Below, piece after piece: positions 13,348 to 20,540 of a stretch of DNA of 27,717 nucleotides; positions within the stretch are counted from its first letter, which is position 1, and every line of letters starts with the position of its first letter. Where the stretch lies: positions 1 to 27,717 of the IMG/VR virus record IMGVR_UViG_3300042321_001003. One strand, given 5' to 3'. A program made the position numbers and the translations under genes. The notes beneath the pieces are model-generated. The model was not told where the DNA came from, did no database searches, and saw nothing but the letters and a program-made list of their open reading frames with translations. This DNA is from a virus.

Positions 13348-14715
13348 ATGAAGGTCCGGGTGACGTTCGAGTTCGATCTGGGTGATACGGTGCATGCGGA
13401 GCCATGCTTGGAGACGCCTCGTGTCATTACCCCCCCCCCCCCCGTTTTTAGCGCAAAAACAGGGGTAGACCTTCTCACGCAGGTCGATGCGTGGATCGTT
13501 GCCACCCGCGAGCTCGACGGGCAGGCCGAGATGCACGTCCGCCAGGCTGCGCGCTGGGTGCGCGACTGGCTGGAGCATGTGAAGGCGAACGCCCGCGAGA
13601 TCGGCCCAGCCTCCTGCATCGAGTGGCTGCGCGATATGACCCGCGAGGCCACGCTCGCACCGCAGACAATTCGCAACCGAATGAGCGCGTGCAGGCGCTT
13701 CGCCGGCTGGCTGCTGATTCAGGGGCTCATCGACTCGAACCCGTGGGCGCACGTCCCCAGCCCGCGCGGGCGCGCTGGTCAAGGGCGCGACGCATTCACC
13801 GACGCTGAGGTCGAGCGCCTGATCGCCCACGCGCGCGAACAATCGACGAAGGGCGCGTCGCCAGCCATCCGCGCGAGCGCGCGCAACAGAGCGAACCTGT
13901 ACCGATTCCTCAGCCTCACCGGCCTGCGCCGCGGAGAAGCGCATGCGCAGCTGTGGGCCGACGTGGACCTCGATGCTGGCACGCTGGTGGTCAGCCTGGA
14001 CAAGGCCCGCCGGCGCGACAACATCCCGCTGGCGAGCGCCGCGGTGGAACTGCTGCGCGAGATGCGCAAGGCGAAGGACGGGCCGAAACTGTTCAAGCGC
14101 ACCGTTTCCTACAAGGGGCTCGCGACCGATCTGGCGGCTGCAGGGCTGTCCGGGCGCTACGGATTCCACAGTTTCCGCTGCGGATACATCACGGAATCCT
14201 TCGAGAACGGCACACCGCCTGAACTTATCCAGCGCCTGGTCCGGCATCGCTCTATCGACCAGACACACCGATACTTGCGTCACCGGGAGCCCCGCCTGCG
14301 GGAGGCGGCGGAGAGCCGCTCAGGAAATTTTGAGAAATTGGGGACCACGAAACCTAGTGCGGCCGATAGGTTTCACTCGGAATCAACGATGGCCTACGGC
14401 GCATCCAACACTGCGAACACTTCGACGACCAGCGCGAGCTACGCGCCCGAGGCCGTTGATTCCATCTCTCGCGCTGGTCTTCGAGCTGCTCGCAGCCGTT
14501 CGGTCCCGTCTGCTGAAAAGTGGGCGCTACAGGATTCGACCCGTTGCCCCCACCTACGGGCTGAACGGCTTCTGGAAGCGGCGCTGATGCTAACGCAGGC
14601 GGGTCACCGTGAAGGTGCCCTCGTGCTGATGCACCACGCCCAGATGCTGCTCACGCAGCAGGGAGCCACTGATGGAACAGGCGATGGAACGCCTCCGATG
14701 GGGGCAGGTCGTTGA
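13348..14715 (+). CDS. int: Tyrosine recombinase / phage integrase with poly-C tract
   Basis: The catalytic set of a tyrosine recombinase is complete: Arg in SLTGLRRGEAH, Lys in SLDKARRRDNIPL, His and Arg in YGFHSFRCGY, His in VRHRSIDQ and the Tyr nucleophile in THRYLRHRE. An N-terminal SAM-like core-binding domain precedes it (VRQAARWVRDWLEHVKANA). From ATG 13348 the product is 455 residues; ATG 13273 would add 25, and neither start has a strong binding site. The frame crosses 14 consecutive C at 13430-13443, so a one-base change there would destroy it. About 115 residues follow the catalytic Tyr, far more than usual, and this tail covers a tRNA-like sequence. The enzyme would integrate the phage at a host attachment site. 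Confidence 0.82.
   Translation: MKVRVTFEFDLGDTVHAEPCLETPRVITPPPPVFSAKTGVDLLTQVDAWIVATRELDGQAEMHVRQAARWVRDWLEHVKANAREIGPASCIEWLRDMTREATLAPQTIRNRMSACRRFAGWLLIQGLIDSNPWAHVPSPRGRAGQGRDAFTDAEVERLIAHAREQSTKGASPAIRASARNRANLYRFLSLTGLRRGEAHAQLWADVDLDAGTLVVSLDKARRRDNIPLASAAVELLREMRKAKDGPKLFKRTVSYKGLATDLAAAGLSGRYGFHSFRCGYITESFENGTPPELIQRLVRHRSIDQTHRYLRHREPRLREAAESRSGNFEKLGTTKPSAADRFHSESTMAYGASNTANTSTTSASYAPEAVDSISRAGLRAARSRSVPSAEKWALQDSTRCPHLRAERLLEAALMLTQAGHREGALVLMHHAQMLLTQQGATDGTGDGTPPMGAGR
13430..13443 (+). repeat. Homopolymer of 14 C inside integrase coding region
   Basis: The run encodes part of ITPPPPVF between the start region and the recombinase domains. Replication slippage here would switch the frame. 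The next in-frame ATG after the run is at about 13530, inside the core-binding domain. Confidence 0.9.
14521..14545. other. tRNA-T-arm-like sequence, candidate attachment core
   Basis: ACAGG (14529-14533), a 6-base loop ATTCGA and CCCGT (14540-14544) resemble the reverse complement of a tRNA T-arm, with one mismatch in the stem and one base missing from the loop. Many phages keep the 3' part of a tRNA gene as attP next to the integrase gene. The rest of a tRNA cannot be folded here, so this is only a candidate. Confidence 0.35.
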
Positions 14716-15043
14716 GGATTGTGGCGTTGCGGTTCAGGATCTCCTGAACGCAGGCCGAGCACTGGATGCGATGCGGGTGCGGCTGGTGCTCCTGCACAAC
14801 CTGAACGAGACCGTGTCACTTCTGATTGAAACCCACAAGGCTGGGCGCATCGAGGCGCCGGCGGTCGTTGCCGCGGTCGATGCCATCCTGAACAAGCCCG
14901 TGCAGGTGCCGCTGGTGTCGCTCGGCCAGGGCGACTACCGCCGCGACTACTTCGAGGCCGAGGTGGTCAAGACCGAGGTGAAGAAGGCTGAGGGCCGGGG
15001 CTGGCTGCGCGAGCTGTGCGCTCGGATTGGGGGCACCCGATGA
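14672..15043 (+). CDS. Hypothetical protein after integrase (123 aa)
   Basis: This 123-residue protein begins at ATG 14672 with GGGAG 7-11 bases upstream, and its start overlaps the integrase end by 44 bases. It is helical: a first half with VVEDCGVAVQDLLNAGRALD and LLHNLNETVSLLIETHK, then a small turn, then a basic C-terminus (WLRELCARIGGTR). No signal, membrane or catalytic motif is visible. It leads into the recombination genes, with an ATGA overlap to the next start, and may be an early gene. Function unknown. Confidence 0.68.
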   Translation: MEQAMERLRWGQVVEDCGVAVQDLLNAGRALDAMRVRLVLLHNLNETVSLLIETHKAGRIEAPAVVAAVDAILNKPVQVPLVSLGQGDYRRDYFEAEVVKTEVKKAEGRGWLRELCARIGGTR

Positions 15044-15225
15044 CGCAGCAGCAGGTGGCAGACGTGCTCGGCGTGAGCCGCTCGGTGGTCAAGAAGCAGG
15101 AGCGCATCGCCCTGTCAAAGTTCGCAGACGCGATCGTCGAGCTGGCGCTGGCGGACGAGCGCTTCATGGACATGCTGCAGGGTGCATTCCGATGCACGCG
15201 GGAGGCTTGCGATGAGTCTCGCTGA
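15040..15225 (+). CDS. Small helix-turn-helix protein (61 aa)
   Basis: The ATG at 15040 was chosen because it overlaps the previous stop as ATGA and has a run of G about 6 bases upstream; a GTG at 15016 is a weaker option. Residues 2-25 (TQQQVADVLGVSRSVVKKQE) read as a helix-turn-helix of the type found in sigma-factor region 4 and small regulators: a first helix, Gly turn, and a recognition helix SRSVVKKQ. The remaining residues form one more helix. It could regulate the recombination operon that follows at once. It is too short to be a classical CI repressor. Confidence 0.68.
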   Translation: MTQQQVADVLGVSRSVVKKQERIALSKFADAIVELALADERFMDMLQGAFRCTREACDESR

Positions 15226-16066
15226 CCTGCTCGCAACCCGCGTCGTCGAGAACATGCCGGCGGCCGAGTATCACGCGGTCGATGCGCTGGGCTCAAGCAC
15301 GCTGCGCAAGGTGCTCTCGGCGTCCCCCGCTCACGCGATGGCCGCGCTGCGCAACCGCGAGGAGACCGCCAGCCAGCGGCTGGGGACGGCCCTGCATGCT
15401 GCGCTGCTGGAGCCGGCGAAGTTCGAGGCCCAGATCGCCATCGCCCCCGAGTGCGACCGCCGCACGAAGGACGGCAAGGCGACGTGGGAGGCGTTCCAGC
15501 TGCAGGCCGAAGGCCGCACCGTGATCACCGCCGACCAGGGCGAAAGCCTGCGCGGCATGGTCGAGGCGGTGCGGGCGTCGAAGGCAGCTGCCGGGCTGCT
15601 GCGCATGGCCGACAAGCGCGAGGTATCGCTGTTCGCCGCGGACCCCCTGACGGGCCTGCCGATCAAGGCACGCCTGGACGCATGGGCGCCGGGCGACCGC
15701 GGCGAGTTCATCGTGGACATCAAGACCACGAGCGGGCTAGCGTCGCGCAGCGAGTTCGAGCGCACGCTCGCCTCTTACGGCTACGGAGCGCAGGCCGCGT
15801 TCTACATGCGCGTGGCGCGTGCTGCCGGGCTGAAGGTGTCGGAGTTCATCTTCATCGCGGTCGAGACCAGCGACCCCTACGGCGTCGGCTGCTACGCGCT
15901 CGACGAGGAGATCGTCGCGCTGTTTGAGCCCGAGGTCGATCGTGCGATCGGACTGTGGGCCGAGGCTGCACGGTCGCGCGTGTTCCGGGCCTACCCCGAC
16001 GAAGTGCAGAAGCTGGGCGCGCCGAAGTGGCTGCGCCGTCAACTGGAAGAAGGAGTCGCAGCATGA
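15212..16066 (+). CDS. PD-(D/E)XK exonuclease, RecE/YqaJ-like
   Basis: This 284-residue nuclease probably degrades one strand of double-stranded ends, giving the single strands used by the Bet protein encoded next. Visible core elements are His62 in GTALHAALLEP, Asp156 in IKARLDAW and the Asp169-x-Lys171 pair in FIVDIKTTSG, followed by the helix with Gln in SYGYGAQAAFYMR. This arrangement is typical of phage PDDEXK exonucleases of the RecE C-terminal and YqaJ groups. ATG 15212 lies behind GGGAGG and overlaps the previous gene by 14 bases. The length is normal for the family. Confidence 0.85.
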   Translation: MSLADLLATRVVENMPAAEYHAVDALGSSTLRKVLSASPAHAMAALRNREETASQRLGTALHAALLEPAKFEAQIAIAPECDRRTKDGKATWEAFQLQAEGRTVITADQGESLRGMVEAVRASKAAAGLLRMADKREVSLFAADPLTGLPIKARLDAWAPGDRGEFIVDIKTTSGLASRSEFERTLASYGYGAQAAFYMRVARAAGLKVSEFIFIAVETSDPYGVGCYALDEEIVALFEPEVDRAIGLWAEAARSRVFRAYPDEVQKLGAPKWLRRQLEEGVAA

Positions 16067-16860
16067 GCCTGGCAACGATCGACACCGAGACGCGCGCGCT
16101 GCTGGAGTACGCGATCCCGCGCGGGACCGACATGGACAAGATGGCGATGCTGCAACTGATGCGGAGCATGGACCTCAACCCGCTGCGCCGGGAGGTCTAC
16201 GCGATCCCCTACCAGGGGAAGCTGCAGATCGTGATCGGCGTGGACGGGTGGCGCAAGGCCGCGCACGCGACTGGGCGCTACCTGAGCGGCGAAGCGGTCT
16301 ACGGCGAGGACGAGTGCGGCGTGTTCTGTACCTACACCGTGCTCACGACTGGCGGCGGGCGCTTCTCGGCGACCTGCTGGCTGAGTGAGTTCAAGGGCGG
16401 CAGCCCGCTGTGGAACCGGATGCCGCGCCACATGCTCGCCGTGAAGGCCGAGGTGCACGCCCTGAAGCGCGCGTTCGGCTTGGCTGGACCCACCGAGTGG
16501 GATCACGACGACGGCCGGGAGACCATCGTGGGCGAGCCCCTGCGCGCTGCGCAGGATGACCGGCTTGCCGCGATGAATCGGCTCTTGACATCCAGCGCGG
16601 ACCTCCCGACGGAGGTGTCCGCGGTGGCTCCCCAGGCAGCGCCGGCGGTGGAGCAGCCGCCGGCGCCTGCTGTGGAGCCGCTCGAAGTGCTGGCTGAGCA
16701 GGTCGCCGAACTGGCCCGCTCACAAGGACAGAAGCGCACCGCGATGCAGGCGCTCGCAGCAGCGAAGAAGAAGGGCAAGGACGAAGCAGGCACCCGTGCG
16801 GTGCTTGAGGAATGGCACGAGGCACTGAGCAACACCAACAACAAGGAGAACATGACGTGA
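16063..16860 (+). CDS. bet: Bet/RecT-type single-strand annealing protein
   Basis: This 265-residue protein has the signature of phage Bet recombinases: a helical N-terminus, then MDLNPLRREVYAIPY, GKLQIVIGVDGWRKAA and later WNRMPRHMLAVKAEVHALKR. Such proteins bind the single strands exposed by an exonuclease and pair them with complementary DNA. The annealing domain covers about residues 1-155. A Pro/Ala/Val linker follows, then a helical C-terminal tail (AMQALAAAKKKGKDEAGTR). ATG 16063 lies behind AAGGAG and overlaps the exonuclease stop. Together with the neighbours it forms a lambda-Red-like module. Confidence 0.9.
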   Translation: MSLATIDTETRALLEYAIPRGTDMDKMAMLQLMRSMDLNPLRREVYAIPYQGKLQIVIGVDGWRKAAHATGRYLSGEAVYGEDECGVFCTYTVLTTGGGRFSATCWLSEFKGGSPLWNRMPRHMLAVKAEVHALKRAFGLAGPTEWDHDDGRETIVGEPLRAAQDDRLAAMNRLLTSSADLPTEVSAVAPQAAPAVEQPPAPAVEPLEVLAEQVAELARSQGQKRTAMQALAAAKKKGKDEAGTRAVLEEWHEALSNTNNKENMT

Positions 16861-17330
16861 AGCTGATCTGGGATAGCGGCGAAGAGAAGGCACGCAAGGA
16901 ACCCACCACCGTCTCGCAGGAAGTGCTGCCGGCTGGGGAGTACGACGCCGAGGTCGTGAAGAGTGAGCAGCGGCAGTCCACCCAGTCGTGGATGAAGACC
17001 GACGCCAACCCAGAAGGCTGGGAACTGACCCTGTGGCTTGACGTGCACGTCAACGGCAAGCGCTTCCGCGTGTTCGATGGCATCCCTGCCACGCACACCG
17101 AGCGGACCAAGACAGTGCTGGCGTCTGCCGGGCTTCCCGTGCCAGCCAAGGGCATGAAGGAGTGGAATGAGGAGGTGCTGCTGGGCACCACGGTGCGCAT
17201 CCGCACCTACCTCAGCAAGACCACGGGCAAGGCGAAGGTCGGCGACTACATCGCTTCAAAGTCTGTGATCCCCGTCAAGAAGCCGGGAACTGGCAAGGTG
17301 AAGGTCGATGCGAGCGACATCCCGTTCTGA
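16857..17330 (+). CDS. SSB-like / DUF669-type single-strand DNA-binding protein
   Basis: This 157-residue protein starts at GTG 16857, overlapping the Bet stop, with AAGGAG upstream. Its early sequence (VLPAGEYDAEVVKSEQRQS) and the following beta-rich region (WELTLWLDVHVNGKRFRVFD, TTVRIRTYL) resemble phage DUF669/SSB-like proteins with an OB-type fold. It ends KVDASDIPF, matching the acidic DIPF tip by which bacterial SSB proteins recruit partner proteins. It probably protects single strands made by the exonuclease and works with Bet. The tail motif is the strongest single clue. Confidence 0.78.
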   Translation: MKLIWDSGEEKARKEPTTVSQEVLPAGEYDAEVVKSEQRQSTQSWMKTDANPEGWELTLWLDVHVNGKRFRVFDGIPATHTERTKTVLASAGLPVPAKGMKEWNEEVLLGTTVRIRTYLSKTTGKAKVGDYIASKSVIPVKKPGTGKVKVDASDIPF

Positions 17331-17496
17331 GCACCCGGAAGGCCGGGGCGGTGGCGCAAGCCCCGCCCTGGCTACTTCCCCAACCGTCGGAGAAATCACC
17401 ACCTTCTGGCTTGGCTTCGCCCTGGGCGCGTTCGCGCCTGCGGCGTTCATCGTCGGTGCGTGGAGCAAGGAGGCACTGCTATGGATGATTCCGTGA
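17308..17496 (+). CDS. Possible small membrane protein
   Basis: The frame gives 62 residues with a disordered, Gly-rich start and one hydrophobic span near the C-terminus (FWLGFALGAFAPAAFIVGAW). The only ATG is at 17308, inside the SSB-like gene, with AAGGT upstream. It overlaps the next gene by 16 bases. It fills an otherwise empty gap of 150 bases between the neighbours. The hydrophobic pattern looks real, but the start is poor and no family is recognised. Confidence 0.4.
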   Translation: MRATSRSEHPEGRGGGASPALATSPTVGEITTFWLGFALGAFAPAAFIVGAWSKEALLWMIP

Positions 17497-17768
17497 CCTG
17501 CCCGCCGCGAGCGCGGCTACTGCTGAAGGCCGCCGACACTGTGGTCGAGCGTGGACGGCACTACGGGCCACCGCGCGAACACTTCGAGCGCACCGTGCGC
17601 GCTCTGCTCGCGCTCATGCCTGACCTGTTTGCGCGAACCCCAGAGCCCGAGGACTGGGCCAAGATGATGATCATCGACAAGCTCGCGCGCGACGCCGAGG
17701 TGGCGAAGGAAGACAACGCCATCGATATCGCTGGCTATGCGGCGTGCATGCACGAGGTGCGGGCATGA
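17481..17768 (+). CDS. DUF6378-domain protein (95 aa)
   Basis: ATG 17481 lies behind AAGGAGG. The product matches the DUF6378 pattern known from many phage genomes: LLKAADTVVERGRHYGPPRE with the conserved YG and F, then EDWAKMMIIDKLARDAE and a final DNAIDIAGYAA helix. The domain covers nearly the whole protein. Its biochemical role is not established in any phage I can name; it generally sits among replication or nucleotide-metabolism genes, as here. The stop overlaps the next ATG. Confidence 0.75.
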   Translation: MDDSVTCPPRARLLLKAADTVVERGRHYGPPREHFERTVRALLALMPDLFARTPEPEDWAKMMIIDKLARDAEVAKEDNAIDIAGYAACMHEVRA

Positions 17769-18058
17769 GTGGCACCAACATCATGCAACTTCGACAGCAG
17801 GTGTCGAATTTGCAGGCAAAACTTGATCGGATCATGGAAGGGCTGGAAGGCACCTGCATGACCTGCGAGCCTGTCGGCGTTCGCAATCAGCAGATGACGC
17901 AGCACATCAAGACTCTGCAAGCCGAGCGCGACGAGGCGAGGCGGGAAGTGTGTGCGTGGCAGGGCGCAACCTCCGCAAAATCATTCCGAGACATTGCAAT
18001 CGTGCGCGGCTGGGACTGCTTTTCGGATCAAACTGCAGACACATCTGAACATCTGTAG
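17765..18058 (+). CDS. Coiled-coil hypothetical protein (97 aa)
   Basis: This 97-residue protein starts at ATG 17765, overlapping the previous stop as ATGA. It has two coiled-coil stretches, MQLRQQVSNLQAKLDRIMEG and HIKTLQAERDEARREV, separated by a CMTC pair. The C-terminus contains RDIAIVRGWDCFSDQ. The base composition is slightly less GC-rich than its neighbours. Proteins like this occur near replication genes in many phages, but no function can be assigned. Confidence 0.65.
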   Translation: MSGTNIMQLRQQVSNLQAKLDRIMEGLEGTCMTCEPVGVRNQQMTQHIKTLQAERDEARREVCAWQGATSAKSFRDIAIVRGWDCFSDQTADTSEHL

Positions 18059-18085
18059 CGGATTTGATCCGCCGGCAAGGACGCC

Positions 18086-20029
18086 ATGACCACAACCGAC
18101 ACCGCAGCCGCAGCCATCGAGGCCGCGTACCAGCTGCTCGGATTCATCTTCGACGCCGACGACCTGATCGAGTTCCGCACGCTCGGCAAGGTCGTCGGCT
18201 CGACCTGGGCGAAGCAGCGCGACGCCGCGCAGGCCATCGCGAAGCTCGCGACGCTGGGGCACGGCACGCAGGTCTACTTCGGCGCCAACCCGCGCAAGCG
18301 ACGCGGCGGCAAGGCCGACGACGTGGGTTTGGCGAGGTGCCTGTTCGCAGACTTTGATGGCGGCACCACCGTCGAGCAGGCACGCATCCGCTGGAGCGAG
18401 GCGTGCATCCCAGAGCCCACCGTGATCGTGATCACGGGCGGCGGCGTGCATGCGTGGTGGAGGCTGCAGGAGCCGATGGAAGACTTGGCCCTGTGGACGC
18501 AGCACCAGAAGGCGCTCGCCCGCCGGCTGGGCTCTGACCAGTCTGTGACCGACGCGCCGCGCATCATGCGCCTGCCGGGCTTCGTCAACTGGAAGTATCA
18601 GCACCAGCCCCTGTGCGTGGTCGAGAACTGCGACCCCGACAACGCCTACAGCCTCGACGAGTTCCCCGACCCGACGCAGTTCGGCGAGCCGGCGGCGGCA
18701 CCCGTCGAGCCTGAGCCCGTCACCGCGGGCACCCTGAGCGACCTGTCGCGGCGGTTCTTGGAGAGCGGCTACCTGATCCCCGGGCGTGGCCGGCGGGACA
18801 CGATCTACACGGTCGCCTGCGACATGCGGGCGCGCCAGTGGCGCCAGGGCGACGCCGAGGCGGCGATCCTGAACCGCGCACGGGCGCTGGGCCTGACCGC
18901 CGACGACCTGCTCGACCTGCCGAGGCAGATCGGCAACGCCTTCGCGAAGGAGCGCACGCCGATCCTCGGGCGGGCTGAGGAGGCGCAGGTGGTCGTCGAT
19001 CAGCCGCCAGAGACGCCGCCCGTGGGCATCCGCGAGCTGCTGCAGCGCAACCCGAAGGTGCGCCGACCGATCGTGCACGACCTGCTGCGCTCGGCCGAGA
19101 CCATGAACATCATCGCCGCGCCGAAGACTGGCAAGTCGTGGATGGTGATGGACCTCGCCCTGTGCGTCGCGACGGGCCGCCCGTGGTTCAATCGGTTCAA
19201 GGTCGAGCGCTCGCCCGTCCTCCTGATCGACAACGAGCTGCACGAGGAGACACTCGCCGACCGCCTCCAGCGCGTCGTACAAGCCAAGGGGATCGCTCTG
19301 GACGATCTGGACGGGTGGCTAGAGGTGAAGAGCCTGCGCGGTGCCCTGAAGAGCTTCAAGAGCCTCGTCGAGGACGAGGACGGCAAGAAGGGCATGCTCT
19401 GCGCCGAGAAGGTGAAGCCCGGCCAGTACGGCATGGTGATCTTCGACGCCTTCTATCGGTTCAACTGCGACGACGGGGCAGACGAGAACGACAACGCCTA
19501 CATGGCGCAGACCTACAACGGCTTGGACAGGCTCGCCAAGCGCCTCGACGCCTGCCTGGTCTGCATCCATCACACCTCGAAGGGCAACCAGTCGGACAAG
19601 GCGGTGACGGACGTGGGAGCCGGCGCAGGGTCGATGAGCCGCGCCGCGGACACCCATCTGGTGCTCCGCGAGCACGAACTGGCCGGGCACCTCGTGATCG
19701 ACGCCGCGACGCGGTCGTGGAAGCCGCTGGAGCCAACTGTGGTGCGTTTCGAGTACCCGCTGTTCCATCCGGAGCCCCTGCTGGCCCCGACCCTGAAGAA
19801 GAAGGCCAAGAAGGACGACGGCTGGAACGTGGAGCGGTTCGTGGACGAGGTGGTCGGCACCTCGGAACTGAGCACCGACGAGATGCTGGCACGAGGCAAG
19901 GAGCGCGGCCTGAGCGCCTACCGGGTGAAGGAGTTCCGGCGCGAGGCGACGGCTGGAACTGGCAAGCGCGGACCCCTGCTGGAGGTGCTCGGCGAAGCCC
20001 GAAATGTCACCTACCGGAGGTCACGATGA
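18086..20029 (+). CDS. Primase-helicase fusion (AEP-like primase + RecA-like ATPase)
   Basis: This 647-residue protein probably starts and unwinds replication forks. The N-terminal part has primase-polymerase landmarks: the metal-binding FADFDGG (Asp89, Asp91), ITGGGVHAWWRL with His122, and DAPRIMRLPGFVNWK (156-170). A middle linker with a small helical domain follows (220-290). The C-terminal part is a RepA/DnaB-type ATPase with Walker A APKTGKS (345-351), LLIDNEL (379-385), the Walker-B-like VIFDAF (451-456) and CIHHTSKG (493-500). A winged-helix-like tail closes the protein. ATG 18086 has AAGGA upstream. No separate helicase, primase or DNA polymerase gene is recognisable elsewhere. Confidence 0.85.
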   Translation: MTTTDTAAAAIEAAYQLLGFIFDADDLIEFRTLGKVVGSTWAKQRDAAQAIAKLATLGHGTQVYFGANPRKRRGGKADDVGLARCLFADFDGGTTVEQARIRWSEACIPEPTVIVITGGGVHAWWRLQEPMEDLALWTQHQKALARRLGSDQSVTDAPRIMRLPGFVNWKYQHQPLCVVENCDPDNAYSLDEFPDPTQFGEPAAAPVEPEPVTAGTLSDLSRRFLESGYLIPGRGRRDTIYTVACDMRARQWRQGDAEAAILNRARALGLTADDLLDLPRQIGNAFAKERTPILGRAEEAQVVVDQPPETPPVGIRELLQRNPKVRRPIVHDLLRSAETMNIIAAPKTGKSWMVMDLALCVATGRPWFNRFKVERSPVLLIDNELHEETLADRLQRVVQAKGIALDDLDGWLEVKSLRGALKSFKSLVEDEDGKKGMLCAEKVKPGQYGMVIFDAFYRFNCDDGADENDNAYMAQTYNGLDRLAKRLDACLVCIHHTSKGNQSDKAVTDVGAGAGSMSRAADTHLVLREHELAGHLVIDAATRSWKPLEPTVVRFEYPLFHPEPLLAPTLKKKAKKDDGWNVERFVDEVVGTSELSTDEMLARGKERGLSAYRVKEFRREATAGTGKRGPLLEVLGEARNVTYRRSR

Positions 20030-20208
20030 GCACTGATAACTATCTGTCGGTGAATCTGTCGGTGCAGACAGATACTCAAACAGATCGGGCAGAAGAATCT
20101 GTCGGTGCGTCCCTAAAGGGAACGCACCGACAGATTCGTTCTGCTGCCTGGGTGGACGAACAGATCGACCGACAGATCCGCCTCGGACAGAAAGCGGACC
20201 TTCGATGA
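20026..20208 (+). CDS. 60-residue protein whose gene carries the dyad and repeats
   Basis: The ATG at 20026 overlaps the primase-helicase stop as ATGA and has an excellent CCGGAGG site 5 bases upstream; its stop overlaps the next start. The protein is polar, rich in Gln, Asp, Ser and Thr, with short repeats (LSVNLSVQTDTQTDR, DEQIDRQIR) that merely mirror the DNA repeats. No fold or motif is recognised. The DNA seems constrained for its own sequence, so translation may be incidental or may serve to keep the operon coupled. Less GC-rich than its neighbours. Confidence 0.55.
   Translation: MSTDNYLSVNLSVQTDTQTDRAEESVGASLKGTHRQIRSAAWVDEQIDRQIRLGQKADLR
20043..20191. repeat. Iteron-like TCTGTCGGTG repeats, possible replication origin
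   Basis: TCTGTCGGTG occurs at 20043-20052, 20055-20064 and 20098-20107. Its reverse complement CACCGACAGA is at 20125-20134, with one-mismatch GACCGACAGA at 20167-20176 and a weaker CTCGGACAGA at 20182-20191. The cluster begins 14 bases after the primase-helicase gene ends. Repeated protein-binding sites near or within a replication gene are typical of phage origins. Confidence 0.6.
20089..20144. repeat. 56-bp dyad symmetry (large hairpin)
   Basis: Bases 20089-20094 pair with 20139-20144, 20095-20110 with 20122-20137, and 20111-20113 with 20118-20120. There are single unpaired bases at 20121 and 20138 and a loop of about four bases (TAAA). Two of the TCTGTCGGTG repeats form the central arms. 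It could extrude as a cruciform, be bound by a dimer, or act in RNA as a strong hairpin. It is not followed by a T-run on the + strand. Confidence 0.8.
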
Positions 20209-20516
20209 CCCGCCCACACCCCACCGCCGTCGTCCGCGCCCTGTGCTCGCTGGAGACGGGCAAGAGCCAGGGCAACGCCATGCGCTCGTGGCTGGCGAAC
20301 CTGTCCAGAGACAGAGAGCAGCTCGTGATGGCCGTGTGGGTGATCGTGGTGGTCTGCGATGCCGACCCCTGCGACGCCTGCCTGAGCCTCGGGCAGCGCG
20401 ACTGCATGGTCTGCATGGCGCGGCTGAAGTCGAACCCAGTCGAGGATGAGAACCTGCTGGCGATGGTCGCCTTGGTCTACGACGCGCTCGGCGTTCCGCC
20501 GGGGGGTAGACGGTGA
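20205..20516 (+). CDS. Hypothetical protein with CxxC pairs (103 aa)
   Basis: This 103-residue protein begins at ATG 20205, overlapping the previous stop as ATGA. It has a helical N-terminus (SQGNAMRSWLANLSRDREQL), a hydrophobic stretch (LVMAVWVIVVVCD) and then two cysteine pairs, CDAC and CMVC, that could bind zinc. The last 30 residues are helical. The hydrophobic segment is short and near cysteines, so a buried strand is as likely as a membrane span. Family unknown. Confidence 0.62.
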   Translation: MTRPHPTAVVRALCSLETGKSQGNAMRSWLANLSRDREQLVMAVWVIVVVCDADPCDACLSLGQRDCMVCMARLKSNPVEDENLLAMVALVYDALGVPPGGRR

Positions 20517-20540
20517 ACGATCCCGTGAGACGATGCACCC

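Noticed and set aside
14521-14600. A complete tRNA gene near the integrase end
   Set aside because: Only a degenerate T-arm-like piece is present; the acceptor, D and anticodon arms cannot be formed on either strand.
17981-19282. 433-residue minus-strand open frame opposite the primase-helicase
   Set aside because: The plus strand has clear primase and ATPase motifs in order. The minus frame is His/Arg/Ala-rich with no motif.
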